Shown here: positions 1-10,342 of the stretch, piece by piece
Numbering within the stretch: position 1 is the first letter of the stretch
How the letters are laid out: each line of letters begins with the position of its first letter
From: Streptomyces paradoxus
Lineage (GTDB): Bacteria; Actinomycetota; Actinomycetes; Streptomycetales; Streptomycetaceae
Length of the DNA: 64,000 nucleotides
Assembly (NCBI RefSeq): GCF_014202475.1
Contig: NZ_JACHGV010000002.1
Location: 496,001 to 560,000, forward strand
Direction of reading: 5' to 3'
The notes under the pieces: generated by a model
Databases searched by the model: none
The model's input: the letters and a program-made list of their open reading frames with translations, nothing else
What the model was told of the DNA's origin: nothing
Program-made: the position numbers and the translations under genes

Positions 1-1542
<1,542 letters not shown>

Positions 1543-1546
<4 letters not shown>

Positions 1547-2013
1547 GCGGCACGGCCACCCACCCCGAACGCGCGGGAATCCTCCTCGTCGACGACATGG
1601 AGGACAACCTGACCGCCCTGGAGGCCGTCCTAGCCTCCCTCAACGAGCCGCTGGTACGCGCCCGTTCCGGCGAGGAGGCGATGAAGGCCCTGCTGCGGCA
1701 GCCGATCGCCCTGGTCCTGCTCGACATCCGCATGCCCGGCATGGACGGCTTCGAGACGGCCGCCCACATCAAACGCCTGGACCAGACCCGCGACGTCCCG
1801 ATCATCTTCCTCACGGGCGCGGACGACGACTCGGGCTACGCCTTCCGCGGCTACGCGACCGGCGCCGCGGACTACGTGACCAAGCCCTTCGACCCATGGG
1901 TGCTCAGGGCCAAGGTCAGCGTCTTCCTGGACCTCTACCGCAAAGGCAGAGAGGTGGAACGCCTGCGCGCGGAGATCCAGGACCTTCGCCGCCGGGTGGA
2001 GCAGGCTACCTAG
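1543..2013 (+). CDS. Stand-alone response regulator with C-terminal coiled coil
   Basis: The protein has 156 residues: one receiver domain with the acidic pair in LLVDD, phospho-acceptor Asp61 in LLDIRMPGMDG, the conserved Thr in IIFLTG and Lys in VTKPFDP. It has no DNA-binding domain. The last 30 residues (after VFLDLYRKG) form a charged coiled coil. The ATG overlaps the stop of the hybrid kinase (ATGA), so it is probably the kinase's phosphotransfer partner. Output is likely by protein-protein contact; the target is not visible here. Confidence 0.92.
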
Positions 2014-2096
2014 GGGCGCGGGGCTGTATCGATGTGCGGCTCCGCCGCGTGGGCGCGAACACCCCCCACGCACCCGAGGCCGCCACACAGCCCCGC
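2014..2096. repeat. Intergenic dispersed-type repeat forming a long hairpin between convergent genes
   Basis: Arms CGGGGCTGT (2019-2027) and ACAGCCCCG (2087-2095) pair perfectly around a GC-rich interior containing CGGCTCCGCCG. It sits exactly between two convergent genes and can act as a bidirectional terminator. From memory, near-identical sequences recur between genes in many Streptomyces genomes; I cannot count copies here. Confidence 0.55.
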
Positions 2097-2101
2097 CACC
2101 C

Positions 2102-3973
2102 TCACGCCTCGCGAGAGCCCTCATACATCTCGTCGATCAGATGCTTGTACTCCCGCTCCACCACGGGCCGCTTCAGCTTCAGACTCGGTGTGATCTCACC
2201 GTGCTCGATATCGAGGTCACGCGGCAGCAGCCGGAACTTCTTGATCGTCTGCCACCGCTGAAGCCCCTCGTTGAGCTGCTTCACATACCCGTCGACCATC
2301 TCCACCGTGACCGGCGAGGAAACGATCTCCGCGTACGACTTGCCCTCCAGCCCGTTGTCCTTGGCCCAGTCGGTGATGGCGACCTCGTCGAGCGCGATGA
2401 GCGCCGTGCAGAAGTTCCGGTCGGCCCCGTGCACCAGGATGTTGGACACGTACGGGCACACCGCCTTGAACTGTCCCTCGACCTCCGCCGGGGCGATGTA
2501 CTTGCCGCCCGAGGTCTTGATGAGGTCCTTCTTGCGGTCGGTGATGCGCAGGTAGCCGTCGGGCGACAGCTCGCCGATGTCCCCGGTGTGGAACCAGCCG
2601 TCCGGCTCCAGCACCTCGGCGGTCTTCTCGGGCAGGTTGTGGTAGCCCTCCATGATGCCCGGGCCCCGCAGCAGGATCTCGCCGTCGTCGGCGATCCGCA
2701 CCTCCGTACCGGGCAGCGGCTTGCCCACCGTGCCGGTGCGGTAGGCCTCGCCCGGGTTCACGAAGGACGCCGCCGAGGACTCGGTCAGGCCGTAGCCCTC
2801 CAGGATGTGGATGCCGGCGCCCGAGAAGAAGTAGCCGATCTCCGGCGCGAGGGCGGCGGAGCCGGAGACGCACGCCCGCAGGTTCCCGCCGAAGGCCTCG
2901 CGGATCTTGGCGAACACCAGCGCGTCGGCGACCTTGTGCTTCGCGCCCAGGCCGAAGGGCACGGACAGGGTCCCGGTCCGGCGGAAGTTGTCCTGCGAGA
3001 CCTTGGCGTACTCGCGGGCCACCTCGGCCGCCCACTGGAAGATCTTGTACTTGGCGCCGCCGCCCGCCCGGGCCTTCGCCGCCACGCCGTTGTAGACCTT
3101 CTCGAAGATGCGCGGGACGGCGGCCATGTACGTCGGCTGCACCACCGGCAGGTTCTCGATGATCTTGTCGACCCGGCCGTCCACGGCGGTGACGTGCCCG
3201 ACCTCGATCTGCCCGGAGGTCAGCACCTTGCCGAAGACGTGCGCGAGGGGCAGCCAGAGGTACTGCACGTCCTCGGTGCTGACCAGCCCGGTCGCGGCGA
3301 TCGCCTTGGCCATGTACGACCAGTTGTCGTGCGGCAGGCGCACCCCCTTGGGGCGGCCGGTGGTGCCCGAGGTGTAGATGAGGGTGGCCAGCTGGTCCTT
3401 GGTGATCGCGCCGACCCGCTCCTTGATCAGGTCGGGGTCCTTCTCCAGCCGGGCCGCGCCGCGCTTCTCCAGCTCGTCCAGGGTGAGGATCCAGTCGGCG
3501 GTCTCCACCCCGGCCGCGTCGATCACCACGACATGCGTCAGCTCGGGCAGCTCGGCGCGCTTCTCCTTGGCCTTGGCCAGCTGCTCGGCGTTCTCCGCGA
3601 TCAGCACCCGGCTCTCGGAGTCCGACAGGATGTACGCGGACTCGTCGGCGTTGGTCTGCGGATACACCGTGGTGGTGGCCGCTCCGGCGCACATGATGCC
3701 GAGGTCGGCGAGGATCCACTCGATCCGGGTGCCGGCGGCGAGGGCGACGCGCTGCTCCGGCCGCACGCCGAGCTCGATGAGGCCCGCCGCGATGGCGTAG
3801 ACCCGCTCGGCTGCCTGCGCCCAGCTCAGCGACTTCCAGTCGTCCGGCCCCTGGCCCGACGACGGGACCGGATACCGATAGGCCTCGGCGTCCGGCGTGG
3901 CCGTCACGCGCTCCAGGAAGAGGCCCGCCACGGACGGCGGACGGTTCTCGATCAGGGTCTGTGCGTCGCTCAC
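2102..3973 (-). CDS. Long-chain fatty acid--CoA ligase (AMP-forming)
   Basis: The enzyme activates fatty acids to acyl-CoA through an acyl-adenylate. It has 623 residues from the GTG at 3973. This start is chosen because GGAGG lies five bases upstream; an in-frame extension to 4027 has no such site. The AMP-binding P-loop YTSGTTGRPKGV, the A5-like EGYGLTESSAA and the A8 hinge region TGDIGELSPDGYL followed by DRKKDLIKTSGGKYIAP are all present, so it should be active. It belongs to the FadD15-like long-chain clade by length and motifs. It is transcribed alone, convergent with the response regulator, and a palindrome (4043-4056) lies upstream as a possible operator. Confidence 0.92.
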   Translation of the reverse strand: MSDAQTLIENRPPSVAGLFLERVTATPDAEAYRYPVPSSGQGPDDWKSLSWAQAAERVYAIAAGLIELGVRPEQRVALAAGTRIEWILADLGIMCAGAATTTVYPQTNADESAYILSDSESRVLIAENAEQLAKAKEKRAELPELTHVVVIDAAGVETADWILTLDELEKRGAARLEKDPDLIKERVGAITKDQLATLIYTSGTTGRPKGVRLPHDNWSYMAKAIAATGLVSTEDVQYLWLPLAHVFGKVLTSGQIEVGHVTAVDGRVDKIIENLPVVQPTYMAAVPRIFEKVYNGVAAKARAGGGAKYKIFQWAAEVAREYAKVSQDNFRRTGTLSVPFGLGAKHKVADALVFAKIREAFGGNLRACVSGSAALAPEIGYFFSGAGIHILEGYGLTESSAASFVNPGEAYRTGTVGKPLPGTEVRIADDGEILLRGPGIMEGYHNLPEKTAEVLEPDGWFHTGDIGELSPDGYLRITDRKKDLIKTSGGKYIAPAEVEGQFKAVCPYVSNILVHGADRNFCTALIALDEVAITDWAKDNGLEGKSYAEIVSSPVTVEMVDGYVKQLNEGLQRWQTIKKFRLLPRDLDIEHGEITPSLKLKRPVVEREYKHLIDEMYEGSREA

Positions 3974-4042
3974 GACATCCTCCGGGGCCCGCGACAATGC
4001 GGCTGGCTCAGGTGCGGCTGGGTTCACTCAGGAGCTCTTGTT

Positions 4043-4056
4043 TAACTCGCGAGTAA
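4043..4056. promoter_or_regulatory. Operator-like palindrome upstream of the acyl-CoA ligase
   Basis: The core ACTCGCGAGT (4045-4054) is a perfect 10-bp palindrome, extended by one further pair at 4043/4056. It lies about 70 bp upstream of the ligase start, where a TetR-type repressor could bind. No regulator gene is adjacent, so the assignment is inference. Confidence 0.4.
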
Positions 4057-4087
4057 CTATCGAGCAGGGATCAGAGTAAAGGGCGAC

Positions 4088-4108
4088 CGGCCCCTGCGTA
4101 AGGGGCCG
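4088..4108 (-). terminator. Hairpin downstream of lepA
   Basis: CGGCCCCT and AGGGGCCG (8 bp, 5-nt loop) lie about 115 bp beyond the lepA stop. On the minus strand a short T-containing stretch follows. It is a plausible terminator, and it also protects the ligase promoter from read-through. Confidence 0.45.
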
Positions 4109-4222
4109 CGGCCTGTCACTTCGTACAGAGAGCTACCCCACGCACGCACAGGGCCCACCGCACCTTCGCACGGCAGGCCCCTGTTCAACCCGGATTGCGG
4201 TGTAACCCTCGGTAATCCGTGA

Positions 4223-6091
4223 TTACTTCTTGCTCTTGCCCGACCCCGCACTGTCATCACTCGACAGGACGGCGATGAAGGCCTCCTGCGGAACCTCTAC
4301 GGAACCCACCATCTTCATCCGCTTCTTGCCTTCCTTCTGCTTCTCCAGCAGCTTCCGCTTACGGGAGATGTCACCGCCGTAGCACTTGGCGAGGACGTCC
4401 TTGCGGATGGCGCGGATGGTCTCGCGGGCGATGACCCGGGAGCCGATGGCGGCCTGGACCGGCACCTCGAAGGCCTGCCGCGGGATGAGCTCCTTGAGCT
4501 TGGCGACGAGCCGCACGCCGTACGCGTACGCCTGGTCCTTGTGGGTGATCGCCGAGAAGGCGTCCACCTTGTCGCCGTGCAGCAGGATGTCGACCTTGAC
4601 CAGGCTGGAGGTCTGCTCGCCGGTGGGCTCGTAGTCGAGCGAGGCGTAGCCGCGGGTCTTGGACTTCAGCTGGTCGAAGAAGTCGAAGACGATCTCGGCG
4701 AGCGGCAGGGTGTAGCGGATCTCCACCCGGTCCTCGGAGAGGTAGTCCATGCCGAGCAGGACACCGCGCCGGGTCTGACACAGCTCCATGATCGAGCCGA
4801 TGAACTCGCTGGGCGCGAGGATGGTGGCCCGCACGACCGGCTCGTAGACCTCCGAGATCTTGCCCTCGGGGAACTCGCTGGGGTTGGTGACGGTGTGCTC
4901 GGTGCCGTCCTCCATGAGGACGCGGTAGACCACGTTCGGCGCGGTGGCGATGAGGTCGAGGCCGAACTCGCGCTCCAGCCGCTCCCGGATCACGTCCAGG
5001 TGCAGCAGGCCGAGGAAGCCGACGCGGAAGCCGAAGCCGAGGGCGGCGGAGGTCTCCGGCTCGTAGACCAGCGCGGCGTCGTTGAGCTGGAGCTTGTCCA
5101 GGGCCTCGCGCAGCTCCGGGTAGTCCGATCCGTCCAGCGGATAGAGCCCGGAGAAGACCATGGGCTTGGGGTCCTTGTAGCCCCCGAGCGCCTCCGTGGC
5201 CCCCTTCTGCTGGCTGGTGACGGTGTCACCGACCTTGGACTGGCGGACGTCCTTCACACCGGTGATGAGGTAGCCCACCTCGCCGACGCCGAGACCGTCG
5301 GCCGGCAGCATCTCGGGCGAGTTGGTGCCGATCTCCAGCAGCTCGTGCGTGGCGCCGGTGGACATCATCCGGATCCGCTCGCGCTTGTTGAGCTGGCCGT
5401 CGATGACACGGACGTACGTCACGACACCGCGGTAGGAGTCGTAGACCGAGTCGAAGATCATCGCGCGGGCGGGGGCGTCCGCGACACCGACCGGCGGGGG
5501 GATCTCCGCGACGACCTTGTCGAGCAGCGCCTCGACGCCCAGGCCCGTCTTGGCGGACACCTTGAGCACGTCCTCCGGGTCGCACCCGACCAGGTTGGCG
5601 AGCTCCTCGGAGAACTTCTCGGGCTGCGCGGCCGGCAGGTCGATCTTGTTCAGCACGGGGATGATCGTGAGGTCGTTCTCCATCGCCAGGTAGAGGTTGG
5701 CGAGGGTCTGCGCCTCGATGCCCTGGGCGGCGTCGACCAGGAGGACGGTCCCCTCGCACGCGGCGAGCGACCGCGAGACCTCATAGGTGAAGTCGACGTG
5801 CCCCGGGGTGTCGATCATGTTGAGGATGTGCGTGTCGTTCTTGTCGTGGGTGGGGGCCCACGGCAGACGCACCGCCTGTGACTTGATCGTGATGCCACGC
5901 TCGCGCTCGATGTCCATGCGGTCGAGGTACTGGGCGCGCATCTGCCGCTGCTCGACCACTCCGGTCAGCTGGAGCATCCGGTCGGCGAGCGTGGACTTGC
6001 CGTGGTCGATGTGCGCGATGATGCAGAAGTTGCGGATCAGAGCCGGATCGGTACGGCTCGGCTCGGGCACGTGGCTGGGGGTCGCGGGCAC
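4223..6091 (-). CDS. lepA: Translation elongation factor 4 (ribosomal back-translocase LepA)
   Basis: This GTPase acts on stalled or mis-translocated ribosomes. G1 is AHIDHGKST, the switch II motif is DTPGHVD, and G4 is NKID. The C-terminal domain specific to EF4 contains [20 protein letters not shown] and ends in a Ser/Lys-rich tail. I place the start at the GTG at 6091 (622 residues, the usual family length). The frame extends to 6181, but the extra 30 residues are low-complexity and run into the rpsT promoter region. The gene is divergent from rpsT, an arrangement common in actinobacteria. Confidence 0.96.
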   Translation of the reverse strand: MPATPSHVPEPSRTDPALIRNFCIIAHIDHGKSTLADRMLQLTGVVEQRQMRAQYLDRMDIERERGITIKSQAVRLPWAPTHDKNDTHILNMIDTPGHVDFTYEVSRSLAACEGTVLLVDAAQGIEAQTLANLYLAMENDLTIIPVLNKIDLPAAQPEKFSEELANLVGCDPEDVLKVSAKTGLGVEALLDKVVAEIPPPVGVADAPARAMIFDSVYDSYRGVVTYVRVIDGQLNKRERIRMMSTGATHELLEIGTNSPEMLPADGLGVGEVGYLITGVKDVRQSKVGDTVTSQQKGATEALGGYKDPKPMVFSGLYPLDGSDYPELREALDKLQLNDAALVYEPETSAALGFGFRVGFLGLLHLDVIRERLEREFGLDLIATAPNVVYRVLMEDGTEHTVTNPSEFPEGKISEVYEPVVRATILAPSEFIGSIMELCQTRRGVLLGMDYLSEDRVEIRYTLPLAEIVFDFFDQLKSKTRGYASLDYEPTGEQTSSLVKVDILLHGDKVDAFSAITHKDQAYAYGVRLVAKLKELIPRQAFEVPVQAAIGSRVIARETIRAIRKDVLAKCYGGDISRKRKLLEKQKEGKKRMKMVGSVEVPQEAFIAVLSSDDSAGSGKSKK

Positions 6092-6189
6092 GCAGGGTCC
6101 TGATTCTTGAGGCGTCCGCAGTGTCTGCGGTCTCGGGTCGGATCGATACGTAGCCTCCATGGTCCCACGGGTGGGGACCACGGACGGGT

Positions 6190-6219
6190 TTGGGCCGCGG
6201 AAGGGGCCGCTGGTAGCCT
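6190..6219 (+). promoter_or_regulatory. Probable vegetative promoter of rpsT
   Basis: A -35-like TTGGGC (6190-6195) and a -10 TAGCCT (6214-6219) are separated by 18 bp, a good match to HrdB-type promoters. They lie about 110 bp upstream of the rpsT start, leaving a long leader in which autoregulation is possible. Confidence 0.5.
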
Positions 6220-6331
6220 GGGTGGCTGTGCCTCATGCCCTCTCGCAGGAGGCGCTACCTCAAGAAATCACCCGGTGCGAGAAGCGCGCGGTTGCGTGCG
6301 CCCTCGTGCCAGAACCTGAGAAGGCTCATTC

Positions 6332-6598
6332 GTGGCGAACATCAAGTCCCAGATCAAGCGGATCAAGACCAACGAGAAGGCCCGGCAGCGCAACAAGGCC
6401 GTCAAGTCCTCCCTCAAGACCGCGATCCGCAAGGCCCGTGAGGCTGCTGCCGCGGGTGACGTCGAGAAGGCCACCGAGTACCAGCGCGTCGCCGCGCGTC
6501 AGCTCGACAAGGCCGTCTCGAAGGGCGTCATCCACAAGAACCAGGCTGCCAACAAGAAGTCGGCGCTGGCTCAGAAGGTCGCCGCGCTCAAGGGCTGA
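6332..6598 (+). CDS. rpsT: 30S ribosomal protein S20
   Basis: This is an 88-residue, Lys/Arg/Ala-rich helical protein beginning [20 protein letters not shown], typical of bS20, which binds 16S rRNA early in 30S assembly. The start codon is GTG, preceded by GAAGG about eight bases upstream. Transcription ends at the strong hairpin at 6719-6767. The gene is divergent from lepA. Confidence 0.98.
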   Translation: MANIKSQIKRIKTNEKARQRNKAVKSSLKTAIRKAREAAAAGDVEKATEYQRVAARQLDKAVSKGVIHKNQAANKKSALAQKVAALKG

Positions 6599-6718
6599 CA
6601 TCTGATGTGACGTCGGAGGGAATCGAGCGGGCCCTCTCTCATCCGCTCCCGTCCGGCACCCCTCGGATCCGCGCGCGGCCTGCGTTCGCCACGCGGGCGC
6701 GGATCCAGCAGCTTGAAT

Positions 6719-6767
6719 CGAAGGCCCCGCCTTCCGCTCTTCCCCAGAGCGGCCGGCGGGGCCTTCG
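6719..6767. terminator. Strong bidirectional terminator hairpin
   Basis: A 13-bp perfect stem, CGAAGGCCCCGCC with GGCGGGGCCTTCG, flanks a 23-nt loop between convergent rpsT and the SnoaL-like gene. It should end both transcripts. Confidence 0.8.
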
Positions 6768-6773
6768 GCACGT

Positions 6774-7169
6774 CTAGGACCAGAACTCGTTGTTCTTGTC
6801 GATGTCCTCGACGCATTCGTCGAGGTCGGTGACCTTGTCGCCGACGATCCGGAAGATGATGCAGCCGGTGTCGTCGAGGCTCTTGCCGTTGCGCTCGGCC
6901 GTGAAGCGGGTCATGCCGACCGCGTGTCCGCGGCCGTCGACGCCGATGCCGATCAGTTCGGCGCGCATCGTCCCGTTCGTCTCCGCGCCGAGCCGCTCGT
7001 ACATCTCGATGATCGAGTCCAACCCTTTGAAGTCACCCGACAGCGGGTGATCTCCGGGCACGTGGTGTGTGGCGTCCCCCGCGATCAATCCCCGCAGGGT
7101 GTCCATGTCACCTCGCGAGAAGGCCTCGAATCCCTTGCGGACGAGCGCTGCGTGCGGGTGTTCAGCCAT
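6774..7169 (-). CDS. SnoaL-like/NTF2-like fold protein
   Basis: The protein has 131 residues with the cone-shaped alpha+beta barrel pattern: VRKGFEAFSRGDMDTLRGLI at the N terminus, then ATHHVPGDHPLSG and a C-terminal GCIIFRIVGDKVTDLDECVED. Proteins of this fold bind or transform small hydrophobic molecules, or serve as ketosteroid-isomerase-like enzymes; the substrate cannot be inferred. The ATG at 7169 is preferred over the in-frame start at 7256, because the extension is Arg/Ser-rich and would overlap the divergent promoter region of the next gene. Confidence 0.8.
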   Translation of the reverse strand: MAEHPHAALVRKGFEAFSRGDMDTLRGLIAGDATHHVPGDHPLSGDFKGLDSIIEMYERLGAETNGTMRAELIGIGVDGRGHAVGMTRFTAERNGKSLDDTGCIIFRIVGDKVTDLDECVEDIDKNNEFWS

Positions 7170-7270
7170 GACCTTTCGCCACCTCTCCGTCACTTGGCGA
7201 CGTACGGCTGACACACCCGATTCTCCTCTTCGGCAGGAGGAGGGCGACTCGATCACGGCACAGTGGAAAC

Positions 7271-7696
7271 ATGAACAAAGACGACACCAGTGCGCCGGTC
7301 CTGGTCCGCGTGGCGACCAGGCTCCCCGCCCAGGACCTGGAGCGGGCGCGGCGCTTCTACTCGGAGAAGCTCGGACTGGATCCCGTCGACGAACGGCCCG
7401 GAGGGCTGCTCTACCGGTGCGGCGGCGCGGAGTTCGTCCTGTTCCGCTCCACGGGGTCCTCGCCCGGCACCTTCACCCAGATGGCGTTGGAGGTCGAGGA
7501 CATCGAGGCGGCGGTCGCCGAGCTGCGACGGCGCGGCGTCGTGTTCGAGGAGGTCGACGCCCCCGGCTTCCGCACCCGGGGCGGCATCGCCGAGATCGAG
7601 GGGAACTACCCGAGCAAGGGCGCCCGGGGCGAACGAGGCGCCTGGTTCCGCGACAGCGAGGGGAACCTGCTGGGGGTGGGGGAGCCGGTTGTGTGA
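7271..7696 (+). CDS. VOC/glyoxalase-bleomycin resistance family protein
   Basis: The 141-residue protein has the paired beta-alpha-beta-beta-beta modules of the vicinal oxygen chelate fold. It starts RVATRLPAQDLERARRFYSE and carries EFVLFRS and QMALEVEDIEAAVAELRRRG. Such proteins bind a metal and act as lyases, dioxygenases or drug-sequestering proteins. The canonical second-half acidic ligand may be in WFRDSEGNLLGVGE. It is divergent from the SnoaL-like gene with about 100 bp between. The substrate is unknown. Confidence 0.82.
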   Translation: MNKDDTSAPVLVRVATRLPAQDLERARRFYSEKLGLDPVDERPGGLLYRCGGAEFVLFRSTGSSPGTFTQMALEVEDIEAAVAELRRRGVVFEEVDAPGFRTRGGIAEIEGNYPSKGARGERGAWFRDSEGNLLGVGEPVV

Positions 7697-7877
7697 GGTC
7701 GGCGCGGTGCCCTGGGGCTTTCGGATGCCGGGGCCGGGGCGGGCTTCCGGGTTTCGAGACCCTGGGGCGGCTTCCGGAGCTGAGGTCGGGACGCTTCTGC
7801 AGCGTGCCGCCCGGGCTCATGGGAGCGAGACGTTGGGCGAGGGATCCGGCCGGGCTCCGTCCGGGCTCGGGGAGCGG

Positions 7878-8867
7878 CTAGCCCCGGCCTCTGGAGCGGG
7901 CCGCTCGGGCGATGGTGACCACTGCCTTCTCCAGGGCGTACTCGGGGTCGTCGCCTCCGCCCTTCACCCCCGCGTCCGCCTCGGCCACGGCCCGCAGCGC
8001 GATCGACACGCCGTCCGGAGTCCAGCCCCGCATCTGCTGCCGCACACGGTCGATCTTCCACGGCGGCATCCCCAGCTCCCGCGCCAGGTCGGCCGGCCGG
8101 CCCCCGCGCGCGGACGACAGCTTCCCGATCGCCCGGACGCCCTGGGCGAGCGCGCTCGTGATCAGCACCGGCGCCACGCCGGTCGCCAGCGACCAGCGCA
8201 GCGCCTCCAGGGCCTCCGCCGCCCGCCCCTCGACCGCCCGGTCGGCGACCGTGAAGCTCGACGCCTCGGCCCGCCCGGTGTAGTACCGCCCGACGACCGC
8301 CTCGTCGATCGTCCCCTCGACGTCCGCGACCAGCTGCGACGCCGCCGAGGCCAGCTCCCGCAGGTCGCTGCCGATGGCGTCGACCAGCGCCTGGCACGCC
8401 TCCGGTGTGGCTGAGCGCCCCATCGCCCTGAACTCGCCCCGCACGAACGCCAGCCGGTCCGCCGGCTTCGTCATCTTGGGGCAGGCCACCTCTCGTGCCC
8501 CAGCCTTGCGCGCCGCGTCGAGCAGCCCCTTGCCCTTGGCCCCGCCGGCATGGAGCAGCACGAGGGTGATCTCCTCGGCGGGGGCACCCAGGTACGCCTT
8601 CACGTCCTTGATGGTGTCGGCCGACAGGTCCTGCACGTTGCGTACGACCACGACCTTGCGCTCCGCGAAGAGCGACGGGCTCGTCAGCTCGGCGAGCGTG
8701 CCGGGCTGCAACTGGTCCGGGGTCAGGTCCCGTACGTCCGTGTCGGCGTCGGCGGCCTTCGCGGCGGCCACCACCTCCTGCACGGCACGGTCGAGGAGCA
8801 GGTCCTCCTGGCCCACGGCGAGCGTCACCGGGGCGAGGGGGTCGTCATTCGCAGTCTTCCTGGCCAT
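7878..8867 (-). CDS. holA: DNA polymerase III subunit delta
   Basis: This is the clamp-loader subunit that opens the beta sliding clamp. The 329 residues begin MARKTANDDPLAPVTLAVGQ and include EDLLLDRAVQEVVAAA, the AAA+-like body with VVVRNVQDLS, and a C-terminal collar domain (YALEKAVVTIARAARSRGRG). The ATG at 8867 is chosen from the conserved N terminus; a second in-frame ATG four codons upstream is possible. holA near rpsT and lepA is a common actinobacterial neighbourhood. Confidence 0.92.
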   Translation of the reverse strand: MARKTANDDPLAPVTLAVGQEDLLLDRAVQEVVAAAKAADADTDVRDLTPDQLQPGTLAELTSPSLFAERKVVVVRNVQDLSADTIKDVKAYLGAPAEEITLVLLHAGGAKGKGLLDAARKAGAREVACPKMTKPADRLAFVRGEFRAMGRSATPEACQALVDAIGSDLRELASAASQLVADVEGTIDEAVVGRYYTGRAEASSFTVADRAVEGRAAEALEALRWSLATGVAPVLITSALAQGVRAIGKLSSARGGRPADLARELGMPPWKIDRVRQQMRGWTPDGVSIALRAVAEADAGVKGGGDDPEYALEKAVVTIARAARSRGRG

Positions 8868-8962
8868 CGCGACAAGCATCCCACGGGCCACTGACAGCGG
8901 GCCCCGGCGGACCAGGACGTGCGACCACACCCCGGGCCGCACGCACGCAGGACCGGGAGCCG

Positions 8963-9217
8963 CTACGGCTCCTCCCGCCAGCCCTCCCACTCGCCGGCCA
9001 GCCCGTCCAGCTCCCCGGGGTTCAGCCGCCCGTCCTCGTCCCGCAGGACGACCAGCCACTGCGCGTCCTCGGCGTCGTCCTCCCCGGCCAGCGCGTCCCG
9101 CACCAGCTGCGGCTCCTCGACGACCCCGAACCGCTCCCGCAGCGCCTCCACCACCTCTTCCGCGGCGTCTCGGTCGGGCAGCACCAGCACATGTCGCACA
9201 TCACTCACGCCGGACAT
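8963..9217 (-). CDS. Small acidic hypothetical protein
   Basis: The 84-residue protein has a beta-alpha start (VSDVRHVLVLPDRDAAEEVV) followed by very acidic stretches (AGEDDAEDAQWLVVLRDEDG) and ends WREEP. It has no recognised catalytic motif, membrane segment or signal. The ATG at 9217 and a GTG four codons later are both possible; neither has a clear ribosome site. It lies between the YceI gene and holA on the same strand, with 29 bp to the YceI gene, so it may be co-transcribed with it. Confidence 0.72.
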   Translation of the reverse strand: MSGVSDVRHVLVLPDRDAAEEVVEALRERFGVVEEPQLVRDALAGEDDAEDAQWLVVLRDEDGRLNPGELDGLAGEWEGWREEP

Positions 9218-9246
9218 TGTCCGACACCGCCTCGCGGCCCCTCCGC

Positions 9247-10128
9247 TCAGCCCTTGCGGACGACCTGCACGTCGAGGTCGACCCTGATGCTCGGCCCCAC
9301 CACCGCGATGCCCCGCGCCAGCATGGTCTGCCAGCTCACCGTGAAGTCGTCCCGGTGCAGCTCGGTCGTGGCCCGGCAGGCCGCCCGCACCTCGCCCTCC
9401 ATGCCGTTGCCCAGCCCCAGGTACTCCGTGTCCAGCGTGACCGTCCGCGTCACGCCATGCAGCGACAGCGCCCCCGTCACGGCCCACCGGTTCCCGCCCC
9501 TGTGCAGGAACCGTTCGCTGTAGAACTCCAGCGTCGGGAACCGCTCGACGTCCAGGAAGTCCGCCGAGCGCAGATGGTCGTCGCGCATCCTCATGTTGGT
9601 GTCGATGGACGCCGCGTCGATCACCACGTGCATCGCCGACCGCTCCACCGGGTCGGTGAGCCGTATGACCCCCGCGAACGACTTGAACCGCCCGTGGATC
9701 CGGGCCAGTCCGATGTGCCGCGCGGTGAAGCCGATGGAGGAGTGCGCGGACTCGATCTCCCAGTCACCGGCGCCGGGGAGCTCCGGCGGCCGGGCCAGCT
9801 GGAGCGTCACGTCCCCGAGGGACGCGAGCGCGTTCTCGGCGACCTGCGTGGTCGCCCGGTAGGGCGTGTACCCCTCCGCCGACACCGCGAGCCGGTACTC
9901 CCCCGCGGGCACCGTCGTCACGAACGACCCGTACGGGTCCGCTCCCCCGCTGACCACCGGCCGCCCCACGGCGTCCGTGACCGCGAACTCCGCGTGTCTG
10001 ACCGGCTCGTTGACCGGGTCCAGCACCCGGCAGGCCAGCACTCCCGCGCTCGGCGGTGTCGGCACCGCCGCCAGGGGACTCGTCCGTTGCACCCGGCTGG
10101 TGCGGCTTCCCCGCCAGCGGCCGATCAT
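9247..10128 (-). CDS. YceI-family lipid-binding protein with N-terminal carboxypeptidase-regulatory-like domain
   Basis: The 293 residues fall in two parts. Residues about 28-105 form a beta-sandwich of the CarboxypepD_reg type (GVLACRVLDPVNEPVRHAEF, then GSFVTTVPAGEYRLAVSAEGY). Residues about 115-290 form the YceI lipocalin-like barrel (SSIGFTARHIGLARIHGRF, AASIDTNMRMRDDHLRSADF). YceI barrels bind polyisoprenoids or other amphiphiles. No signal peptide is seen, so the protein may be cytoplasmic. GGGAG lies six bases upstream of the ATG. Tandem TGTTGATCAC repeats precede the gene. Confidence 0.88.
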   Translation of the reverse strand: MIGRWRGSRTSRVQRTSPLAAVPTPPSAGVLACRVLDPVNEPVRHAEFAVTDAVGRPVVSGGADPYGSFVTTVPAGEYRLAVSAEGYTPYRATTQVAENALASLGDVTLQLARPPELPGAGDWEIESAHSSIGFTARHIGLARIHGRFKSFAGVIRLTDPVERSAMHVVIDAASIDTNMRMRDDHLRSADFLDVERFPTLEFYSERFLHRGGNRWAVTGALSLHGVTRTVTLDTEYLGLGNGMEGEVRAACRATTELHRDDFTVSWQTMLARGIAVVGPSIRVDLDVQVVRKG

Positions 10129-10158
10129 CCACGACTCCCTGAGTGGCTCGAAATCGCC

Positions 10159-10178
10159 TGTTGATCACTGTTGATCAC
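10159..10178. repeat. Two tandem TGTTGATCAC units in the YceI promoter region
   Basis: Two exact 10-bp copies lie head to tail 31 bp upstream of the YceI start, each containing the palindrome TGATCA. The one-helical-turn spacing is what a dimeric or cooperative regulator would use. No regulator is linked. Confidence 0.5.
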
Positions 10179-10342
10179 ACATTGCCGAAGACGCATTCGA
10201 CCACCGGTGAGGCTTTCGGGGCAACACGGGACCACATCACGGGAATCCAGCAGTTGTGCTGGTACTACGCACGAGTAGCCCCGTGTGGTCGCGTGTGGCC
10301 CTGTATAGCCCTGTCTGGGCCCTGCGTGGCCGGAATTGGCTC

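Noticed and set aside
2141..4045. A 634-codon plus-strand frame opposite the acyl-CoA ligase
   Set aside because: Shadow frame; the minus-strand gene has all adenylation motifs.
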